Origin: Deferribacteres bacterium
GTDB taxonomy: Bacteria; Thermosulfidibacterota; Thermosulfidibacteria; Thermosulfidibacterales; Thermosulfidibacteraceae
Assembly (NCBI GenBank): GCA_013153205.1
Contig: JAADEW010000083.1
Location: forward strand, 1-11,692
Direction of reading: 5' to 3'
DNA: 11,692 bases
Positions 7,365 through 11,692 of this stretch are shown piece after piece; within the stretch, counting starts at the first letter, position 1; the number at the start of each line of letters is the position of its first letter. Below the pieces are notes generated by a model. It searched no databases, was not told the origin of the DNA, and worked only from the letters and a program-made list of their open reading frames with translations. Both the position numbers and the translations under genes were made by a program.

Positions 7365-7595
7365 ATGGCTGACATAAAAAAGAAGTTCGTTAGAAAGAGA
7401 GTTTGCAGGTTTTGTGCCGAGGGGATTGAGGAGATAGACTACAAGGATGTGAACAGGCTGAAGAACTACATAAGCGAAAGGGGCAAAATCCTTCCCAGAA
7501 GAATGACCGGCACGTGTGCTAAGCACCAGAGACAGCTTGCAAGGGCCATCAAAAGGGCGAGAATACTTGCACTGTTGCCCTTCGTGGTGAGGTAA
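7365..7595 (+). CDS. rpsR: Ribosomal protein bS18, Cys-containing (zinc-type) form
   Basis: This 76-residue small-subunit protein is the partner of bS6. The sequence is nearly pure family core: IDYKDVNRLKNYISERGKILPRR followed by QRQLARAIKRARILALLPFVV. It has CRFC at 14-17 and CAKH at 51-54, giving Cys14, Cys17, Cys51 and His54 as a likely metal site. This is the 'C+' form of bS18; E. coli bS18 has lost most of these ligands. GAGGAGG at 7350-7356 precedes the ATG. rplI (bL9), which often comes next, is absent; efp follows after 11 bases. Confidence 0.97.
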   Translation: MADIKKKFVRKRVCRFCAEGIEEIDYKDVNRLKNYISERGKILPRRMTGTCAKHQRQLARAIKRARILALLPFVVR

Positions 7596-7606
7596 GGAGG
7601 TTTTTT

Positions 7607-8173
7607 ATGAGCATGGTGGATGCCGCTCATGTGAAGACCAACATGAAGCTTGAAATAGACGGAGAGCCTTACCTTGTGGTTGGGGCTGAGCACATTAAGC
7701 CCGGCAAGGGGCAGGCTTTCTCCCGCATAAAGCTTAAGAACCTCAAAACGGGTGCTGTGATTGAAAAGACCTACAAAGCCAGCGATATGCTCAAGATTGC
7801 CGATTTCGTAACCAGAAAGTCCCAGTTTCTCTACAATCAGGATGACGAGTATTACTTCATGGACCTTGAAAATTACGAGCAGTATATGGTGAAAGAGGAT
7901 ACTCTGGGAAGGGACAGGTTCTTTCTGAAAGAGAACCTTGAGGTGAAGGTTCTCCTTTACAAGGGCTCTCCCATAGGGATTGAACTGCCGAAAGCCGTTG
8001 AGCTTGAAGTGGTGGAAACGGAGCCGGGCGTTAAGGGAGATACCGCAGCGGGCGGAACGAAACCGGCAAAGCTTGAGACGGGTTATGTGGTTCAGGTACC
8101 CCTCTTCATTTCTGAAGGGGATGTGGTGAGGATTGACACCAGAACAGGGGAGTATGTGGAAAGGGTGAAGTGA
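7607..8173 (+). CDS. efp: Translation elongation factor P
   Basis: EF-P binds stalled ribosomes and promotes peptide bond formation at polyproline stretches. The 188-residue product has the usual three domains: a KOW-like domain (about 1-65), then two OB-like domains (about 66-129 and 130-188). The loop that reaches the peptidyl-transferase centre reads IKPGKGQAFSRIKLKN, with Lys34 at the position that is lysylated in E. coli. No modification gene (epmA, epmB or another) is present in this window, so its state is unknown. The C-terminal signature VQVPLFISEGDVVRIDTRTGEYVERVK is intact. AAGGAGG at 7594-7600, overlapping the rpsR stop, supports the ATG at 7607 over the in-frame ATG at 7613. The stop overlaps the accB start (TGATG). 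Confidence 0.97.
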   Translation: MSMVDAAHVKTNMKLEIDGEPYLVVGAEHIKPGKGQAFSRIKLKNLKTGAVIEKTYKASDMLKIADFVTRKSQFLYNQDDEYYFMDLENYEQYMVKEDTLGRDRFFLKENLEVKVLLYKGSPIGIELPKAVELEVVETEPGVKGDTAAGGTKPAKLETGYVVQVPLFISEGDVVRIDTRTGEYVERVK

Positions 8174-8655
8174 TGGAGCTTGAGGATATATTCAGGCTGA
8201 TTGATGCCGTTAACAGCTCTAAAATCACGGAGATAGAGATAGAGCGTGAGGGCTTCAGGCTGAAGATAAAAAAGGAGAAGGAGCTTGTTGTTCAGCAGGC
8301 TCCTCCTCAAACCGTGCCGTCCACAGCCCTTCCTGCTCCTGAAGTGCCGCAGATTGTTGAGGAGAAGGCTGACGATACGCCTGAAGAGGCGGAGGAGGAA
8401 TTTCCGCCTCATCTTGAGGTTATCCGTTCTCCTATAGTGGGCACCTTTTACCGTGCGCCTTCCCCTGATGCTCCCCCTTATGTGGAGGAGGGGGATATAG
8501 TGGAAAAGGGGCAGGTGCTGTGCATCGTTGAGGCTATGAAGATAATGAACGAGATTGAGTCCGATGTTAAAGGCAGGATTGTTAAGATACTGGTTGAGAA
8601 CGGACAGCCCGTTGAATACGGACAGCCGTTATTTTTGATAGAACCCATACCGTAA
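8173..8655 (+). CDS. accB: AccB, biotin carboxyl carrier protein of acetyl-CoA carboxylase
   Basis: AccB carries the biotin that shuttles carboxyl groups from AccC to the AccA/AccD transferase in malonyl-CoA synthesis. From the ATG at 8173, coupled to efp as TGATG, the product is 160 residues; a GTG at 8170 would add one residue. The N-terminal region (MELEDIFRLIDAVNSSKITEIEIEREGFRLKIKKE) is typical of AccB. A flexible linker rich in Pro, Ala and Glu spans about 37-80. The biotinyl domain follows, with RSPIVGTFYRAPSPDAPPYVEEGD and the EAMKIMNEI motif. Lys123 is the biotinylation site. The acetyl-CoA carboxylase assignment over a pyruvate or oxaloacetate carboxylase carrier rests on this N-terminal region and on the adjacent accC. 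Confidence 0.96.
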   Translation: MELEDIFRLIDAVNSSKITEIEIEREGFRLKIKKEKELVVQQAPPQTVPSTALPAPEVPQIVEEKADDTPEEAEEEFPPHLEVIRSPIVGTFYRAPSPDAPPYVEEGDIVEKGQVLCIVEAMKIMNEIESDVKGRIVKILVENGQPVEYGQPLFLIEPIP

Positions 8656-8658
8656 ACC

Positions 8659-9990
8659 ATGTTTAAGCGCGTTCTGGTAGCCAATAGGGGAGAGATAGCT
8701 TTAAGAATAGTGCGGGCTCTTAAAGAGCTTGGGATAGAGTCGGTGGTGGTCTTTTCCGAAGCCGACGCAGATTCTTTAGCGGTGAAGTTTGCAGACAAAG
8801 CCGTCTGCATCGGTCCGCCTGACCCCTCTCAGAGTTATCTCAACATTCAGGCTATTCTCTCCGCGTGCAATATAACCGGCGCCGAGGCGGTCCATCCGGG
8901 ATACGGTTTTCTGGCGGAAAATCCCAGTTTTGCTGAGCTGTGCAGGGATGTGGGGGTGGTCTTCATAGGACCCTCACCGGAGCACATAGAGGTTATGGGG
9001 GACAAGCTTCGGGCTATAAAAGCGGCGAAAGAGGCGGGGGTGAGCGTTGTTCCCGGAAGCCTTGACGAGGTTGAGAGCCTTGATGAAGCTCTGGCCGTTG
9101 CCAACGACATAGGTTATCCGGTGATGGTTAAAGCGGCCTTTGGTGGCGGCGGAAGGGGAATGCGGCTTGTGAAAAACGACGATGAGCTTGAAAGGGTGTG
9201 GGAGGCGGCAAGGAGGGAAGCCGTTGCCGGATTTGGTAGCGCAAAGGTTTACATAGAGAAGTTTATAGAGGACGCAAGGCACATAGAGGTTCAGGTTATT
9301 GCGGATAAATACGGAAATGTGCTTCATCTCGGGGAGAGGGAGTGCTCCATTCAGAGGAGGCATCAAAAACTGCTTGAAGAGGCGCCTGCCGCTATACCCA
9401 ATAGCGTGAGGAAAAGGCTCTGGAGCGATGCCGTGAAGCTTGCGGAGCATGTTGGTTACGAGAGTGCGGGAACCGTTGAGTTTCTCGTGGACAGAGACGG
9501 CAACCATTACTTTATAGAGATGAACACCAGAGTTCAGGTTGAGCATCCCGTAACGGAGATGATAACGGGCGTTGACATAGTGAAGTGGCAGGTGATGATT
9601 GCCGCAGGAGAGAGGCTTCCCTACACACAGGACGACATAAAATTTTCGGGATGGGCTATGGAGTTCAGGATAAACGCCGAGGACCCCACCACCTTCACCC
9701 CTTCTCCGGGGAAAATTACCAAGCTCGTCTTTCCCGGTGGACCGGGGGTCAGGATAGATTCAGCGGTTTACGAAGGGTATGAAATACCTCCTTACTACGA
9801 TTCCATGGTGGCTAAGCTTATAGTCCATGCGGATACCAGGATTGACGCCATAAAAAGAGGGATAAGGGCACTGTCCGAGACCGTGATTGATGGGGTGAAG
9901 ACCACCGTTCCACTTCATTTGGCCGTTTTAAAGGATGAGGATTTTGTAAACGGGAACATCTCCGTTGAGTGGCTTGAGGCAAGACTGTAA
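8659..9990 (+). CDS. accC: AccC, biotin carboxylase of acetyl-CoA carboxylase
   Basis: AccC uses ATP and bicarbonate to carboxylate biotin on AccB. The 443-residue length is normal. It opens with FKRVLVANRGEIALRIVRA, followed by HPGYGFLAENPSFAELC. The ATP-grasp domain shows Lys158 and the glycine-rich lid GGGGRG (162-167), RECSIQRRHQKLLEEAP with Lys237, and EMNTRVQVEHPVTE with Glu287, Asn289 and Arg291. These sit one residue before the E. coli numbering. The C-terminal domain (RINAEDP, then PPYYDSMVAKLIV) is complete. It starts three bases after the accB stop without a clear Shine-Dalgarno, so it is probably translated by coupling. Its last 26 bases overlap the longest reading of the next gene. 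A stand-alone biotin carboxylase of another carboxylase is less likely given accB next door. Confidence 0.97.
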   Translation: MFKRVLVANRGEIALRIVRALKELGIESVVVFSEADADSLAVKFADKAVCIGPPDPSQSYLNIQAILSACNITGAEAVHPGYGFLAENPSFAELCRDVGVVFIGPSPEHIEVMGDKLRAIKAAKEAGVSVVPGSLDEVESLDEALAVANDIGYPVMVKAAFGGGGRGMRLVKNDDELERVWEAARREAVAGFGSAKVYIEKFIEDARHIEVQVIADKYGNVLHLGERECSIQRRHQKLLEEAPAAIPNSVRKRLWSDAVKLAEHVGYESAGTVEFLVDRDGNHYFIEMNTRVQVEHPVTEMITGVDIVKWQVMIAAGERLPYTQDDIKFSGWAMEFRINAEDPTTFTPSPGKITKLVFPGGPGVRIDSAVYEGYEIPPYYDSMVAKLIVHADTRIDAIKRGIRALSETVIDGVKTTVPLHLAVLKDEDFVNGNISVEWLEARL

Positions 9991-10912
9991 TGTCCTTATA
10001 GTGAAGCTGTCCGCTTTAGGGGATGTGGTTCACGCCCTCGTTGCTTCCACCGTCATAAAAAGAAGACTGCCCTGCGCGAGGATTTTCTGGCTTACCAGAG
10101 AAGAGTATTTTCCGCTTTTTGAACACGTTGATTTTGTGGATGAGCTCTTTCCTTACAGCTTGAAGGGCCTCCTTTCTTTGAGGAATATCCGCTTTGATGT
10201 GGTTTTTGACCTTCAGGGGCTTTTGAAGTCCTCGTGGTTTCTGCCTTTGCTGAAAGCACCCAGAAGAGCCGGTTTTTCCCTGCCTGAAGTGAGGGAGAAG
10301 GGGGCGGTTCTCTTTTACAATTACAGGGTGACCCCTTCAAAGCCCCATGTAATAGAGAAACTCCGTCAGCTTGTATGTGGAGGGCTTGAGATTGAGGACG
10401 ATGGGCTTTATCCTTCTCCCTTCAGGGTGGATGAAGGGTTTTGCCGTAAACCGGCTGAGCCATACGGGGTTTTGCTTCCCTCTGCCGCGTGGGAAACAAA
10501 GGTTCTGGATGAGAGATGGGTGGCTGAGTTCATCAGGAAGATGAGGAAGGTAGGAGTCAAGGTTTTGGTTCTCGTGGGGAAAGGGGATTACCTGAGACTG
10601 CGGGGTGTTCCCTACAGGGAGGATTTTCTCGTTGGGCTCGGGCTGAAGGAAGCCTTTTCGGTGATTTACAATGCTGATTTCGTGGTGGGTCCCGATACGG
10701 GATTTCTCCACATAGCTTCCGCATTGAAGAAAAGGGTGTTTGCCCTTTACTGCCCCACAGCTCCGGAGAGAAACGGTCCCTTCAATACCGAATGTGCCGT
10801 CTTCACATGTGAGTGTCCGGAAAGAGGGTGTTTCAGAAGAAGGTGCGTCAAAAACTGCACCTCGTCTATCCCTGTGGATTCGGTGGTAGAAGCCTTCTAT
10901 TCGCTGGCTTAA
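9965..10912 (+). CDS. waaC: GT9-family LPS heptosyltransferase, WaaC-like
   Basis: Enzymes of this family transfer ADP-heptose to Kdo or heptose in the LPS inner core at the cytoplasmic face of the inner membrane. Hallmarks in the 315-residue reading are VLIVKLSALGDVVHALVAS (nucleotide-sugar domain start), FDVVFDLQGLLKSS, RAGFSLPEVREKGAVLFY, HVIEKLRQL, a GVLLPSAAWETK strand, and VVGPDTGFLHIASAL with Asp244. The C-terminus has a Cys-rich stretch (CECPERGCFRRRCVKNC), as in many family members. The pattern fits heptosyltransferase I (WaaC) better than WaaF, but substrate order cannot be fixed by eye. The start is uncertain: there is no ATG. TTG at 9965 or TTG at 9974, both inside the end of accC, are the best candidates, and GTG at 10001 is a shorter option that would cut into the first strand. 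Confidence 0.87.
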   Translation: MSGLRQDCNVLIVKLSALGDVVHALVASTVIKRRLPCARIFWLTREEYFPLFEHVDFVDELFPYSLKGLLSLRNIRFDVVFDLQGLLKSSWFLPLLKAPRRAGFSLPEVREKGAVLFYNYRVTPSKPHVIEKLRQLVCGGLEIEDDGLYPSPFRVDEGFCRKPAEPYGVLLPSAAWETKVLDERWVAEFIRKMRKVGVKVLVLVGKGDYLRLRGVPYREDFLVGLGLKEAFSVIYNADFVVGPDTGFLHIASALKKRVFALYCPTAPERNGPFNTECAVFTCECPERGCFRRRCVKNCTSSIPVDSVVEAFYSLA

Positions 10913-10920
10913 AATTTGCT
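10904..10920 (+). promoter_or_regulatory. Candidate sigma-54 (RpoN) promoter for fliD
   Basis: The bases read CTGGC, then seven bases (TTAAAAT), then TTGCT. This has the consensus layout YTGGC-N7-TTGCW: the -24 GG at 10906-10907 and the -12 GC at 10918-10919 are twelve bases apart, as required. Predicted transcription starts near 10931, about 52 bases before the fliD ATG. The element overlaps the last codons of the heptosyltransferase gene. The usual AC after TGGC is TT here, so it may be weaker than an ideal site. No enhancer-binding site for an RpoN activator was identified. Confidence 0.55.
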
Positions 10921-10931
10921 TCTTCCATCTC

Positions 10932-10958
10932 TAAAGTTTTTTCAAATCCGGACGATTT
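10932..10958 (+). promoter_or_regulatory. Candidate sigma-28 (FliA) promoter for fliD
   Basis: TAAAGTTT at 10932-10939 matches the E. coli-type sigma-28 -35 element at all eight positions. After exactly eleven bases comes GACGATTT at 10951-10958, which matches the -10 consensus GCCGATAA at five of eight, including the CGAT core. Transcription would begin near 10965, about 18 bases before the fliD ATG, leaving room for the ribosome binding site GGAGG at 10971-10975. fliD is a classic late flagellar gene under sigma-28, which supports the call. An inverted repeat (AAATC at 10944-10948, GATTT at 10954-10958) overlaps the -10 region. Confidence 0.7.
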
Positions 10959-10982
10959 AAAGGCATAAGAGGAGGAAGGCTC

Positions 10983-11692
10983 ATGTCTGAACCTATAAGG
11001 GTAGGCGGTCTTATATCTGGGATAGATGTTAACGGTATAATAAGAGAGCTTGTTGATGCCCGTTCCGGTGTTCTTGAAAAGCTCAAAGAGCAGAAGGAAT
11101 ACCTTGAGATAGAAAAGAGCGTGTATCGCGACATTTCCGAGATGGTGTCCAAGTTTAAAAACGACATCCTCAACCTGAAGCTCCAGTCCACTTACATGAA
11201 AAAAGAGGTCTTTTCTTCTGACCCTTCGGTTCTTACTGCCACTGCTGACCTTGATGCCGCTTTTGGAAGGCACAAGATAAAGGTTTCAAGTCTTGCCGAG
11301 TCTGCAAGGGCTATCTCCTTATACACCAGAGCAAAGCTCGTTAAAGCCGGAGCCGGTGTAACAGGGGGAAGCGGAAGGCCTGTGGAAACCGTTGAGGGAA
11401 AGGATGTGGTGGAGATATATCAGGATGCCGATACGGACAAGTACTTCGCAGTGGATAGGCTATATCTCAAAGGCAAAAGCGCTATAGGCGCTCTTTCCGG
11501 TTCTGTTCTGGAGAGCACCTCCGCCGAGGGCACCATCTCTTCAGATGTGGCGGCCGGCTCTGCCGTTCAGTTTACATACGGGGGAGAGAGCCTCATTGCG
11601 CATACGGGAATAGATTATCAGGCGGATACCACCTCCCTTTACGATGTGGCGAAGGATTTGCAGAATGCCCTTAACACCGCCATAAACGAAGC
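10983..11692 (+). CDS. fliD: FliD, flagellar filament-capping protein (3' partial)
   Basis: FliD forms the cap at the filament tip (hook-associated protein 2) and helps flagellin fold into place. The first 236 residues are present and the frame is still open at the window end. The ATG at 10983 has GGAGG at 10971-10975, seven bases upstream. The N-terminus EPIRVGGLISGIDVNGIIRELVDA is the FliD signature 'GLxSGIDVNxI' before a coiled-coil helix (about 27-60, EKLKEQKEYLEIEKSVYRDI). Next comes the typical SSDPSVLTATADLDAAFGRHKIKVSSLAES segment, which begins the domain that recurs in filament and cap proteins. The gene is set apart from the operon upstream by a 70-base gap carrying two candidate flagellar promoters, so it likely begins a new transcription unit of late flagellar genes (perhaps fliS or flagellin beyond the edge). 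Confidence 0.93.
   Translation, partial: MSEPIRVGGLISGIDVNGIIRELVDARSGVLEKLKEQKEYLEIEKSVYRDISEMVSKFKNDILNLKLQSTYMKKEVFSSDPSVLTATADLDAAFGRHKIKVSSLAESARAISLYTRAKLVKAGAGVTGGSGRPVETVEGKDVVEIYQDADTDKYFAVDRLYLKGKSAIGALSGSVLESTSAEGTISSDVAAGSAVQFTYGGESLIAHTGIDYQADTTSLYDVAKDLQNALNTAINE

Noticed and set aside
6846..7526. 226-codon open frame on the minus strand across ssb and rpsR
   Set aside because: It lies antisense to two well-conserved genes, spans their junction, and its translation shows no recognisable domain; it is a by-product of the codon bias of the plus-strand genes.
8974..9546. 190-codon minus-strand open frame within accC
   Set aside because: It is fully antisense to the conserved ATP-grasp region, with no plausible ribosome binding site or domain pattern noted.
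10944..10958. Inverted repeat AAATC-CGGAC-GATTT as a separate operator before fliD
   Set aside because: The arms are only five bases and coincide with the sigma-28 -10 region; a chance match is likely without comparison to relatives.
1..11692. Search for tRNA, rRNA, CRISPR arrays, insertion sequences, phage or defence genes
   Set aside because: Nothing was seen: the whole window is accounted for by conserved coding genes and short junctions, with no long repeats or foreign-looking segment.

Overview
The window is a compact, single-strand (+) gene block from a Gram-negative (diderm) bacterium that makes LPS and flagella. BamA, Skp, LpxD and a heptosyltransferase indicate an LPS outer membrane, and FliD indicates a flagellum. 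Arginine is mostly AGG/AGA, isoleucine is often ATA, the coding strand is rich in purines, and the proteins are rich in Lys and Glu. This pattern suggests a thermophile, for example in or near Aquificota, Thermosulfidibacterota or Desulfobacterota-like lineages. That placement is inference from composition and gene order only.

Layout: the C-terminal end of a ClpB-type ATPase (1-123); an envelope block of bamA, skp/ompH, lpxD and fabZ; an unrecognised secreted FG-GAP/VCBS-type protein with a FlgT/CsgG-like N-terminus; acpS; a translation/replication block of rpsF, ssb, rpsR and efp; the acetyl-CoA carboxylase pair accB-accC; a GT9 heptosyltransferase; and the start of fliD, which runs off the right edge. 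From bamA to the heptosyltransferase, junctions are overlaps (TGATG, ATGA, TAATG, or longer) or gaps of at most 34 bases, so the block looks like one long transcription unit, perhaps with internal promoters. The only larger gap is the 70 bases before fliD. No tRNA, rRNA, CRISPR, insertion sequence or other mobile element was seen.

How the genes fit together: AccB/AccC, FabZ and AcpS supply and elongate acyl chains on ACP. LpxD uses the hydroxyacyl-ACP for lipid A, and the heptosyltransferase extends the LPS core. Skp and BamA deliver and insert outer-membrane proteins. The ribosomal protein, SSB and EF-P genes tie this envelope work to growth.

The most interesting points are: (1) the fliD upstream gap holds a sigma-54 core element followed by a sigma-28 element, both correctly spaced, so filament-cap expression may have two flagellar sigma-factor inputs; (2) the 598-residue secreted FG-GAP protein sits between fabZ and acpS, where lpxA would usually follow fabZ; (3) the short acpS-rpsF junction can fold into a GC-rich hairpin plus a helix that would cover the rpsF ribosome binding site. 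No clearly new multi-gene system was found; most of the window is conserved housekeeping.
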